Source: Lachnoclostridium sp. UBA1175 (GTDB lineage: Bacteria; Bacillota; Clostridia; Lachnospirales; Lachnospiraceae). Taken from it: DNA of 64,000 bases. Position numbers and translations under genes: made by a program. This document shows positions 42,231-50,319 of this stretch, one piece after another. The DNA lies in assembly GCA_002311665.1 (NCBI GenBank), contig DBYX01000004.1, forward strand, positions 35,258 to 99,257, read 5' to 3'. Within the stretch, counting starts at the first letter, position 1; each line of letters begins with the position of its first letter. The notes beneath the pieces are model-generated. The model saw only the letters and a list, made by a program, of their open reading frames with translations. It searched no databases and was not told the DNA's origin.

Positions 42231-43151
42231 ATGGATAACAGCAGGAACAAGGGAGAGCTTCGCTCGGGATTTGTCGCCATGATCGGGCGCCCGAACGTGG
42301 GCAAATCCACTTTGATGAACCGGTTGATCGGGCAGAAGATCGCGATCACCTCGAACAAGCCGCAGACGACGAGAAACCAGATCCGCACGGTGTTCACCGA
42401 CGAGCGCGGACAGATCATCTTCCTCGACACGCCCGGCATTCACAAGGCGCGCAACAAGCTGGGCGAGTTTATGGCCGAGGTTACGGAAAATACGCTCCGC
42501 GACGTCGACCTGATCCTCTGGCTCGTGGAGCCGAGCGACTACATCGGTGCCGGCGAGCAGGCGATCATCGAGCGCCTCGCGAAGGTGAAGACGCCGGTGA
42601 TGCTCGTCATCAACAAGATCGACAAGGTGAAGAAGGAGGACATCCTCCGCTTCATCGACGCCTACCGCAAGGAGCTGGATTTCGCTGCGATCGTGCCGGT
42701 GTCGGCGCTCAAAGGGGAGAATACGGATGACCTTACGGACACGATCTTCACGTATCTTCCGGAGGGCCCGATGTACTACGACGAGGACACGATCACGGAC
42801 CAGCCGGAGCGGCAGATTGCGGCGGAGTTGATCCGCGAGAAGGCACTTCGCAACCTCGAGGATGAGATCCCGCACGGAGTCGCGGTGCTCATTGACCGGA
42901 TGAAGGAGCGCGAGGGCGGCACGCTGATCGACATCGACGCCACCATCGTCTGCGAGCGCGAGTCGCACAAGGGGATCATCATCGGCAAACAGGGCGCGAT
43001 GCTCAAGAAGATCGGCACCGAGGCACGCCGCGACATCGAGATGATGACCGGAACGAAGATCAACTTAAAGCTCTGGGTCAAGGTGAAGGAGAACTGGCGC
43101 GACAGCGACATTCTGATCCGAAACTACGGATATCGCGATCCCGAGGAGTAA
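42231..43151 (+). CDS. era: GTPase Era
   Basis: Encodes 306 residues. The GTPase domain has GRPNVGKS (residues 19-26), DTPGI and NKID; the C-terminal KH domain (about 205-290) contains the typical GKQGAMLKKIGTEARRDIE loop. Era binds 16S rRNA near its 3' end and is needed for 30S maturation. GGAGG lies 10 bases before the ATG at 42231; the open frame begins at 42210, but that ATG overlaps the stop of the peptidase gene. recO follows, the usual era-recO order. Confidence 0.96.
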   Translation: MDNSRNKGELRSGFVAMIGRPNVGKSTLMNRLIGQKIAITSNKPQTTRNQIRTVFTDERGQIIFLDTPGIHKARNKLGEFMAEVTENTLRDVDLILWLVEPSDYIGAGEQAIIERLAKVKTPVMLVINKIDKVKKEDILRFIDAYRKELDFAAIVPVSALKGENTDDLTDTIFTYLPEGPMYYDEDTITDQPERQIAAELIREKALRNLEDEIPHGVAVLIDRMKEREGGTLIDIDATIVCERESHKGIIIGKQGAMLKKIGTEARRDIEMMTGTKINLKLWVKVKENWRDSDILIRNYGYRDPEE

Positions 43152-43232
43152 GGCCGCGGCGGGGAAGCCGGTTACGGCTTCACGATAGCTTCACGGGGCT
43201 GACGATAACGGCGGGAAAGGAGAGACACGCGT

Positions 43233-44039
43233 ATGACCGATCATCCGGTATTGCACGGCATCGTGCTCTCCTCGATGCCGATGGGAGAGTACGATCGGAG
43301 GCTCTCGATCCTGACGAAGGAGCGGGGGCGTATATCCGCGTTTGCCAGGGGCGCGCAGCGGCCGAAATCGTCGCTTGTCGCGGCGACACAGCCGTTCGTG
43401 ACGGGGGCGTTCACCGTGGTCGAGGGGCGGAACTCGTACACGATGATCCGCGCCGAGGTGAACAATTATTTTACGGAGCTGCGAGGCGATCTCGACAAGA
43501 CCTGCTACGGGCTGTACTTCTGCGAGCTCGCGGAGTTCGCGACGGAGGAGTACCTCGACGAGAGCGAGACGTTGCAGCTTCTGTACGCGGCGCTTCGGGC
43601 GCTTGCGAAGGGCGAGCCGGAACCGCGGCTGGCGCGCGCGGTCTACGAGATGAAGATCGCCTACACAAGGGGCGAGGGACCGCAGGTCAGCGAGTGCGTG
43701 CGATGCCGCGACACCAAGGGACCGTTCGTGTTCCACGTGCCGTCCGGCGGATGCATGTGCCGGCGATGCGCGGGCGAACTGTTCGACGAGGAGGGGCGCA
43801 AGGCGTACGAGCTGCGGACGCAGGCGGTCGCCTCGGGCTACTACAACCTTGACGACTCGACGTGGTACGCGCTGCGGGTGATCGCGTCGACACAGCCGTC
43901 GAAACTGTTCTCATTTTCCGTGAGCGAGGAGGTGCTCACGCAGCTGAGGGCAGTCTCCGCAGCATGGTATGAGGAGTATGTTGACCACAGTTTCAGGAGT
44001 CTGGAGATGCTCCTGGCGGTGGAAGGGGAAAATGTATGA
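43233..44039 (+). CDS. recO: DNA repair protein RecO
   Basis: Encodes 268 residues. It shows the N-terminal OB fold (GIVLSSMPMGEYDRRLSILTKERGRISAFARGAQRPKS) and a zinc site of two CxxC pairs (CVRC and CMCRRC region, about residues 152-175). RecO loads RecA onto SSB-coated DNA in the RecFOR pathway. AAAGGAGA precedes the ATG. The stop overlaps the next ATG by four bases (ATGA), linking a housekeeping repair gene to a secreted deacetylase. Confidence 0.95.
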   Translation: MTDHPVLHGIVLSSMPMGEYDRRLSILTKERGRISAFARGAQRPKSSLVAATQPFVTGAFTVVEGRNSYTMIRAEVNNYFTELRGDLDKTCYGLYFCELAEFATEEYLDESETLQLLYAALRALAKGEPEPRLARAVYEMKIAYTRGEGPQVSECVRCRDTKGPFVFHVPSGGCMCRRCAGELFDEEGRKAYELRTQAVASGYYNLDDSTWYALRVIASTQPSKLFSFSVSEEVLTQLRAVSAAWYEEYVDHSFRSLEMLLAVEGENV

Positions 44040-45802
44040 AACATCAGGGGGAACAACGGATCGGTCGTCTTCGGCGACGGCTGAAACCGCTCGCGGGTGC
44101 GGCGGTACGGTCGGCATTTTCGGTTGTCCTTGCGCTTCTGCTTGCCCTGTGCATGCAGGGCGCGGCGGCGGAAGCCGCGGACGGATCAAAGGATGAGGGC
44201 AAGGAAGCCGTCTCGCTCAAGATCACCGTGAAAAATGCCAAGGGCAACACGCAGGGCAAGCTGCGCGACAATTCCAACAAGTCGCGCGTGCAGTACAAGA
44301 AGGGCGAGGTTCTCGCCGTGACGTCGGAGAAGCCGATGTACGGGATTTATATCCGTTGGGGTTCCGCGGTTGCTCCGTACACGCTGCATTATAACGATCT
44401 CACGGAGAAGCACGGCCAGCAGGGATTCCTGCACGACTATGTCGAACTTGCGGAGCCCGCGACGAGGGTGGAGATCCGGATCGAGAAAGAAGTCTACGTG
44501 AGCGAGATCGAGGCATACTCCGAGGGCAGGCTGCCCGCGGATGTGCAGGTGTGGAAACCCGCGCTGAAGGAGGCGGACATTTTGGTCCTGTCGACGCACG
44601 CGGACGATGAGATCCTCTTTATGGGCGGCGTGCTGGCACAGTACGGCGGGCAGGAGAAACGCAAGGTGCAGGTCGCGTATATGTGCGAATTCTGGTCCAC
44701 GGAGCCCGTGCGCGAGCACGAGAAACTCGACGGGCTGTGGGCGAGCGGCATCCGAAACTACCCGGTCTGCATGGGGTTTTATGACTACTATTCGAAGACC
44801 CTCGACAAGGCCAAGACGCAGTATGATTTCGAGAAACTCGCAAAGAGTGTGTGCGAGACCATCCGCCGCTTCAAACCGCTCGTCATCGTCACGCACGACA
44901 TCAAGGGCGAGTACGGCCACGGCGGCCATATGATCCTGAACGCGGCAGTGCAGGAGGCGATCGAGCACTCGATGGAGGCCGATTATCAGAAGGAGTCGGC
45001 TGAACGATACGGCACCTGGGATGTGCCGAAGACATATTTTCATCTCTACGGAAAAAACAAACTTCGCCTGAATATGCGCGTGCCGCTCTCCGAGTTTGGA
45101 GGCAAGACGGCGCTCGAGGTGGCGAAGGCCGCATACAAGAAGCATGAGTCGCAGCAGTGGTGCTGGTTCTATGTCTCCGACGACTACGAGTACAGCGCGG
45201 CGGACTTCGGTCTGTTCCGCACGACGGTCGGGTTGGACACCGGGAACAATTTGATGGAGCACGCGACAAGGAAGAAGGCGCAGGGGACGGTCACGCCGAC
45301 GGTGACGGAGGATCCGGAGGCGACAGGCACGCCGACACCGAAGGCGACAAGCACGCCCACGCCGACACCGAAGCCGAAGGCGACAAGCACGCCTACACCG
45401 ACACCGAAGCCAAAGGCAACGAACACGCCTACACCGACGCCGAAGCCGACCGAGACTCCGACACCCACGGTGACGCCCGCGCCGACCGAGACTCCCACGC
45501 CGGAGCCGACGGAAACGCCGATCCCCACGGCGACTTCGAAACCGACCGAAACGCCTATGCCGGAGGCAACCGAAACGCCGGTGCCGGCACCTGCGGAGGA
45601 GCCGGAGGCGACGGACACGCCGGTTCCCGCGTCTGCGGACAATGCTTCCGCCGGGGACAGCGACACCACCCGCAACAACGATAAAGATGCCGACACGCTT
45701 CTGTACGTGGTCCCGATCTGCGCGGCGGCCGCGGCAGCGGTGGCAGGTGTTCTGACCGGCAAAGCTAAGAGACGCAGGAAGATCCGGGAAGACAAGCTTT
45801 AA
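44036..45802 (+). CDS. PIG-L family deacetylase, surface anchored
   Basis: Encodes 588 residues. A signal peptide (about 22-50) is followed by a discoidin-like beta domain (about 60-165), then the PIG-L/LmbE domain with the metal motif STHADDE near 188 and the second site HDIKGEYGHGGH near 290. Members de-N-acetylate GlcNAc-type sugars using zinc. A long Thr/Pro linker (PTPKATSTPTPTP...) leads to a C-terminal membrane span (about 562-580) and a basic tail, a simple membrane anchor. It overlaps recO by four bases. The substrate could be a wall or surface glycan. Confidence 0.88.
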   Translation: MKHQGEQRIGRLRRRLKPLAGAAVRSAFSVVLALLLALCMQGAAAEAADGSKDEGKEAVSLKITVKNAKGNTQGKLRDNSNKSRVQYKKGEVLAVTSEKPMYGIYIRWGSAVAPYTLHYNDLTEKHGQQGFLHDYVELAEPATRVEIRIEKEVYVSEIEAYSEGRLPADVQVWKPALKEADILVLSTHADDEILFMGGVLAQYGGQEKRKVQVAYMCEFWSTEPVREHEKLDGLWASGIRNYPVCMGFYDYYSKTLDKAKTQYDFEKLAKSVCETIRRFKPLVIVTHDIKGEYGHGGHMILNAAVQEAIEHSMEADYQKESAERYGTWDVPKTYFHLYGKNKLRLNMRVPLSEFGGKTALEVAKAAYKKHESQQWCWFYVSDDYEYSAADFGLFRTTVGLDTGNNLMEHATRKKAQGTVTPTVTEDPEATGTPTPKATSTPTPTPKPKATSTPTPTPKPKATNTPTPTPKPTETPTPTVTPAPTETPTPEPTETPIPTATSKPTETPMPEATETPVPAPAEEPEATDTPVPASADNASAGDSDTTRNNDKDADTLLYVVPICAAAAAAVAGVLTGKAKRRRKIREDKL

Positions 45803-45843
45803 CATAAAAGGAAACATAAAAAACCTGCGGAGGACAAGAAAAC

Positions 45844-46773
45844 ATGGCAGACGGAAAGAGCAAGAATCCGATCATCACTTCAATCTACACGGCGGATCCC
45901 GCGCCGATGGTGCACGACGGCGTGCTGTATCTCTACACGACGCACGACGAGGATCAGCTGATCAACGATTTCTACACGATGTTCGACTGGAGATGCTACT
46001 CCACGACGGATATGGTGAACTGGACCGACCACGGCAAGATTTTCAGTCTCGACGACATCGAGTGGGCGGACGACCGCGCGTGGGCGCCGCAGTGCATCGC
46101 CCGCAACGGCCGATTCTACCTGTACTGCCCGGTGCACAAGAAGAACGGCGGCATGGCGATCGCCGTGGGTGTGTCGGACAGCCCGACCGGACCGTTCAAG
46201 GATCTCGGGTACCCGCTCGTGGACGAGGGCGACTGGAACGACATCGACCCGACCGTGTTCATCGATGACGACGGCCAGGCGTATCTGTACTTCGGCAACC
46301 CGGAGCTTCGCTATGTGCTCCTCAACGAGGACATGATCTCGATCGACGAGAGCGTCGGTGTGCGGAAAATCCCGATGACTGTCGAGTCGTTCGGCAAGGG
46401 CAGCCATATGACCGGCACGACGTACGGCGAGGGACCGTGGTTCTACAAGAGAAACGGGCTCTACTATATGGTCTTCGCGGGATTTGCCGAGGGCGAGAGA
46501 AGAAACGAGCACTTCGGCTACGCGACGTCGGAAGGCCCGACCGGCCCGTGGGTATACCGCGGCGTTTTGATGGAGGAGGGACCGTGCTTCACGAACCATC
46601 CGGGGCTGTGCGACTACAAGGGCCATTCGTACCTGTTCTACCACACGGACGAGCTGCCGGGCGGCAGCCTGTTCCACCGCTCCGTGTGCGTGGCGGAGTT
46701 CACTTACAATGAGGACGGCACGATCGACACGATCGCCAAATGCGACGGCGTGAAGGGCATCGGCGACGAGTGA
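45844..46773 (+). CDS. Glycoside hydrolase family 43 protein (arabinofuranosidase/xylosidase type)
   Basis: Encodes 309 residues with no signal peptide, so probably intracellular. The GH43 five-bladed propeller residues are visible: the base Asp in YTADPAPMVHDGVLYLYTTHDE, the pKa-modulating Asp in DWNDIDPTVFIDDDGQAYLYFGN, and the acid Glu in TTYGEGPWFYKRNGLYYMVF. Such enzymes remove arabinose or xylose from arabinoxylan fragments. GGAGG precedes the ATG. The 42-base gap to the deacetylase gene suggests co-transcription. Confidence 0.92.
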   Translation: MADGKSKNPIITSIYTADPAPMVHDGVLYLYTTHDEDQLINDFYTMFDWRCYSTTDMVNWTDHGKIFSLDDIEWADDRAWAPQCIARNGRFYLYCPVHKKNGGMAIAVGVSDSPTGPFKDLGYPLVDEGDWNDIDPTVFIDDDGQAYLYFGNPELRYVLLNEDMISIDESVGVRKIPMTVESFGKGSHMTGTTYGEGPWFYKRNGLYYMVFAGFAEGERRNEHFGYATSEGPTGPWVYRGVLMEEGPCFTNHPGLCDYKGHSYLFYHTDELPGGSLFHRSVCVAEFTYNEDGTIDTIAKCDGVKGIGDE

Positions 46774-46839
46774 GCCGCGCAGGCGTGACCGAAATGCCCG
46801 GCGGCGCGCGGACAAGCGTGCGGACAAGCACGATTTCGG

Positions 46840-46868
46840 TTGACAGAAGCACATTTGCGTGCTATATA
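46840..46868 (+). promoter_or_regulatory. Promoter of glyS
   Basis: Consensus TTGACA, 17 bases, TATATA with TGC before the -10. The leader is only about 40 bases, which leaves no room for a T-box. Confidence 0.8.
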
Positions 46869-46912
46869 TAACGATTATCACAGCACAACGCGAAAGAAAT
46901 GAGGTAGTGACT

Positions 46913-48301
46913 ATGGAAAAAACGATGGACAAGATTGTTGCACTTGCGAAGGCAAGAGGCTTTGTATATCCGGGCTCCGAGATTTACGGCGGCCTGGCGA
47001 ACACCTGGGATTACGGCAACCTCGGCGTTGAGCTGAAGAACAACGTAAAGAAAGCCTGGTGGAAGAAGTTCATTCAGGAAAATCCTTATAATGTCGGCGT
47101 GGACTGCGCCATTCTGATGAACCCGCAGACGTGGGTGGCTTCCGGCCATCTCGGCGGATTTTCCGATCCTCTGATGGACTGCAAGGAGTGCCACGAGCGC
47201 TTCCGCGCTGACAAGCTGATCGAGGACTATGCGGCGGAGAAGGGCATCACCCTTCCGAAGCCGATCGACGCGTTCTCTCAGGAGGAGATGAAGGCGTTTG
47301 TCGAGGACAATAACATTCCATGCCCGACCTGCGGCAAGCATAATTTTACGGACATCCGCCAGTTCAACCTGATGTTCAAGACGTTCCAGGGTGTCACCGA
47401 GGATGCGAAGAACACCGTGTACCTCCGCCCGGAGACCGCACAGGGTATCTTCGTAAACTTCAAGAACGTACAGCGCACGAGCCGCAAGAAAATCCCGTTC
47501 GGTATCGGCCAGATCGGCAAGAGCTTCCGGAACGAGATTACGCCCGGCAACTTCACGTTCCGTACCCGCGAGTTCGAGCAGATGGAGCTTGAGTTCTTCT
47601 GCGAGCCCGGCACCGACCTCGAGTGGTTCCAGTACTGGAGAGCGTTCTGCCGCGACTGGCTTCTCTCCCTCGGCATCAAGGAGGACGAGATGCGCCTTCG
47701 CGACCACGCTCCGGAGGAGCTGTGCTTCTACTCGAAGGGCACGACCGACATCGAGTTCCTGTTCCCGTTCGGCTGGGGCGAGCTCTGGGGTATCGCGGAC
47801 CGTACCGACTACGACCTCACGCAGCACATCAACACGTCCGGTGAGGACCTTACCTATTTCGACGACGAGAAGCAGCAGCGCTACACGCCTTACGTAGTCG
47901 AGCCGTCGCTCGGCGCAGACCGCGTGGTACTTGCGTTCCTGTGCGCGGCATACGACGAGGAGGAGCTCGCCGAGGGCGACATCCGTACCGTGCTGCACTT
48001 TCATCCGGCACTCGCGCCTGTGAAGATCGGCGTCCTGCCGCTCTCCAAGAAGCTTGCTGACGGCGCTGACAAGATCTACGCGGAGCTCAGCAAATACTAC
48101 AACTGCGAGTACGATGACCGCGGAAACATCGGCAAGCGCTATCGCCGTCAGGACGAGATCGGCACGCCGTTCTGCGTCACCTATGACTTTGACTCCGAGA
48201 CCGACGGCTGCGTCACTGTTCGCGACCGCGACACGATGGAGCAGGAGCGCGTGAAGATCGAGGATCTGAAGGCTTATTTCGCTGCTAAATTTGAGTGGTA
48301 A
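46913..48301 (+). CDS. glyS: Glycyl-tRNA synthetase, single-chain dimeric type
   Basis: Encodes 462 residues of the class II alpha2 enzyme (not the alpha2beta2 GlyQS form). Class II motifs are seen in GGLANTWDYGNLGVELKNNVKKAWW (motif 1 region), SFRNEITPGNFTFRTREFEQMELEFF (motif 2), and the C-terminal VVEPSLGADRVVLAFL (motif 3). A HGxH-like Cys region (DCKECHERFRADK, CPTCGKHNF) may bind zinc. It charges tRNA-Gly. The ATG at 46913 has GAGGTAG upstream; the frame extends to 46859, inside the promoter. Confidence 0.96.
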   Translation: MEKTMDKIVALAKARGFVYPGSEIYGGLANTWDYGNLGVELKNNVKKAWWKKFIQENPYNVGVDCAILMNPQTWVASGHLGGFSDPLMDCKECHERFRADKLIEDYAAEKGITLPKPIDAFSQEEMKAFVEDNNIPCPTCGKHNFTDIRQFNLMFKTFQGVTEDAKNTVYLRPETAQGIFVNFKNVQRTSRKKIPFGIGQIGKSFRNEITPGNFTFRTREFEQMELEFFCEPGTDLEWFQYWRAFCRDWLLSLGIKEDEMRLRDHAPEELCFYSKGTTDIEFLFPFGWGELWGIADRTDYDLTQHINTSGEDLTYFDDEKQQRYTPYVVEPSLGADRVVLAFLCAAYDEEELAEGDIRTVLHFHPALAPVKIGVLPLSKKLADGADKIYAELSKYYNCEYDDRGNIGKRYRRQDEIGTPFCVTYDFDSETDGCVTVRDRDTMEQERVKIEDLKAYFAAKFEW

Positions 48302-48316
48302 TCAAAAGCAATTTGA

Positions 48317-48363
48317 AGCAGGGGCATTTTTCGAAGAAGAAGCGGAAAATGCCCCGCTTTTTT
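48317..48363 (+). terminator. Terminator of glyS
   Basis: Stem GGGGCATTTTTC/GAAAATGCCCC, flanked by AGC/GCT, then TTTTTTTG. The octamer CGGAAAAT lies within its right arm. Confidence 0.9.
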
Positions 48364-48422
48364 GTGCGTGCGGCGCGAGCCTTTCGGGGAATTTGTAATG
48401 TTCGTGAACTGAGCGTAAACCC

Positions 48423-48451
48423 TTGCGAGAACAGCTGAAATGCGGTACAAT
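48423..48451 (+). promoter_or_regulatory. Promoter of the esterase gene
   Basis: TTGCGA, 17 bases, TACAAT; leader about 100 bases. Confidence 0.6.
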
Positions 48452-48556
48452 ATATGGAAAGCGGTGCCTCGGCGAACCGGCCCCGGAGGGGGCATTTTCC
48501 GAAGCATTGTTGCCCGGAAACGGGATAATATAAAGAGTATACGGAGGGTTTACACT

Positions 48557-49639
48557 ATGGCTAAACAATGGCCGCTTGATACTGCGCTGTCGTTCGATCC
48601 CATCTTCGGGGAGCCGAATCGCGACGGCAATCAGGGCTATGAGATCCTGCCGGACGGCAGAGTCACGATGCGCATCATCGCGCCGAACGCAGGGGAGGTT
48701 CTGGTCGACCAGTTCGGCAAGACGCAGGCGTTTGAGAAGAAGGAGGACGGCTACTGGGAGGGAACGTTCGACCTCGGTCGCGGTTTCCAGTACTTCTTCC
48801 TGAAGATCGACGGAGCGGATGTGCTCAACCCGTATCTTCCCATCGGCTACGGCTGCTGCCGCCCGATGAATTTCATGGACATCCCGGTGGAGGACATCAC
48901 CTGGGACGGTCTCACCGACATCCCTCACGGCGCCGTAACCCGCCACTATGTTATGTCGTCCGTGACCGGCAAGCACGAGATCTGCCTCGTGTACACGCCG
49001 CCGAAGTACGATCCGAACAAGAAGTATCCGGTGCTCTATCTGCAGCACGGTTACGGGGAAAATGAGATCGGCTGGACGTTCCAGGGCCACGTCGGCCGTA
49101 TCGCCGACCAGCTGCTCGACAAGGGTGAGATGAAGGAGATGCTCATCGTTATGTGCTGCGGCATGACGCAGCTCCTCGACGCCGACAAATCTCCTATGCA
49201 CCGCATGGCATTCCTCGACGTCCTTCTCAAGGACATCATCCCGTTCATCGAAGGCCGCTACAACGTGCTCACCGACAAATGGAACCGCGCTATGGCCGGG
49301 CTCTCCATGGGTAGCTTCCAGACCAGCATCACGACTCTGTCGCATCCCGAGCTTTTCGGTTACGCCGGTCTCTTCAGCGGGTTCCTTCGCGCGCCTTGGG
49401 GCAATATGCCCGAGCCGCACCTCGCGATCCTCGACGACGCCGAGAAGTTCAAGGCGAACTACCGCGTCTTCTACCGCGCTATGGGTACGGAAGACCAGTT
49501 CTTCAACTCCTTCGATTCGGACGACAAATTCCTCGAGGGCAAGAACCTCAACATGATCCGCAACACCTTCCCGGGCGGCCACGACTGGACCGTCTGGAGA
49601 CGTTGCATCCACGAGTTCCTGCCGCTCATCTTCCGGTAA
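48557..49639 (+). CDS. Esterase (Esterase D/feruloyl esterase type) with E-set domain
   Basis: Encodes 360 residues. An N-terminal immunoglobulin-like E-set domain (about 1-105, VTMRIIAPNAGEVLVDQFGK...GYWEGTFDLGRGFQYFFLKIDG) is followed by an alpha/beta-hydrolase of the carbohydrate esterase 1 type: HEICLVYTPPKYDPNKKYPVLYLQHGYGENE and the nucleophile Ser in AGLSMGSFQ near 249, with the catalytic His in FPGGHDWTVWRR. There is no signal peptide. It may remove acetyl or feruloyl groups from imported oligosaccharides, fitting the GH43 gene upstream. AGGAGG-like ACGGAGGG precedes the ATG at 48557. Confidence 0.88.
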   Translation: MAKQWPLDTALSFDPIFGEPNRDGNQGYEILPDGRVTMRIIAPNAGEVLVDQFGKTQAFEKKEDGYWEGTFDLGRGFQYFFLKIDGADVLNPYLPIGYGCCRPMNFMDIPVEDITWDGLTDIPHGAVTRHYVMSSVTGKHEICLVYTPPKYDPNKKYPVLYLQHGYGENEIGWTFQGHVGRIADQLLDKGEMKEMLIVMCCGMTQLLDADKSPMHRMAFLDVLLKDIIPFIEGRYNVLTDKWNRAMAGLSMGSFQTSITTLSHPELFGYAGLFSGFLRAPWGNMPEPHLAILDDAEKFKANYRVFYRAMGTEDQFFNSFDSDDKFLEGKNLNMIRNTFPGGHDWTVWRRCIHEFLPLIFR

Positions 49640-49654
49640 TCCTCAACACCACGT

Positions 49655-49686
49655 GCCCGCGAGCTTCCGCTCGCGGGCTTTTTTAA
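49655..49686 (+). terminator. Terminator of the esterase gene
   Basis: Stem GCCCGCGAGC/GCTCGCGGGC around TTCC, then TTTTTT. Confidence 0.95.
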
Positions 49687-49689
49687 TCC

Positions 49690-49728
49690 GGGCAAACGCA
49701 TCAAGCTTATTCGGCGCCCCGATGTCTC
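49690..49728 (+). repeat. Extra left arm of element B (direct repeat)
   Basis: 39 bases nearly identical to 49750-49788, 60 bases apart. It duplicates the outer arm of the long hairpin that follows. Confidence 0.75.
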
Positions 49729-49748
49729 GCTTGGCAACAGCCTGGATT

Positions 49749-49964
49749 AGGGCAAGCGCATCAAGCTTATTCGGCGCCCCGATGTCTCACTGCGCAGCGA
49801 CATGTACTAGGCGACTGTTTCATGCTCATAGCGAGAGGCGCTGCTCCGGAACTCGCTTCGCTCAAACACCCTCGCAGCGCCTCTATGAGCATTCACACTC
49901 GCTAAGTACATGTCGCACGCTTCGTTGCGACAAACGGGGCGCCGAATGCTGATGCGCTTGCCCT
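49749..49964. repeat. Long nested hairpin element, family A/B, copy 2
   Basis: Fills much of the 680-base gap 49640-50319. Outer arms 49749-49781 and 49935-49964; then GCGACATGTACT (49797-49808) with 49905-49916, ATGCTCATAG (49822-49831) with 49883-49892, and GAGGCGCTGC (49835-49844) with 49874-49883 around a 29-nt loop (49845-49873). The loop equals that of copy 1 base for base, while the stems differ in compensating fashion. Confidence 0.8.
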
Positions 49965-50032
49965 TGCGGGGCCGCTGCGGCGCGTAGTTTTGTGTGCATA
50001 TTGACAAGTATTGTGACAGAGGCGGGAGAGGT

Positions 50033-50052
50033 TTTCGTAAGGCCTTACGAAA
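50033..50052. promoter_or_regulatory. 20-bp perfect palindrome upstream of ppdK
   Basis: TTTCGTAAGGCCTTACGAAA ends 23 bases before the -35 of the ppdK promoter. This is the form and position of an operator for a dimeric regulator, which is not identified. Confidence 0.5.
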
Positions 50053-50075
50053 TGCGCGGCGGAGGAGAAAAATTC

Positions 50076-50104
50076 TTGCCTTTGGGGGTGCGGTGTGCTA
50101 AAAT
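50076..50104 (+). promoter_or_regulatory. Promoter of ppdK
   Basis: TTGCCT, 17 bases, TAAAAT with TGC before the -10. The leader is about 210 bases long with no recognised riboswitch. Confidence 0.65.
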
Positions 50105-50319
50105 CTGTTCAGCGGCTGTCCACAGGCGTTTTCTTTTGCGTGTTTTGATACGGAGAAGGGATTATCTTGTTGCGATTGTTGTTCGATTGTTGGATTGTTG
50201 TCATAATGCCGTAGCGCGCATATTGTTTGCATTATGTGAGGCGGAACCGATCGCATTTTCAGCGAAGAGATGAGAGTGAAACCGTGGGCAGCGAATATTA
50301 CAGAGGAGGTCATAGATTT

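Noticed and set aside
46774..46912. T-box leader before glyS
   Set aside because: The promoter at 46840-46868 leaves a leader of only about 40 bases and there is no antiterminator structure.
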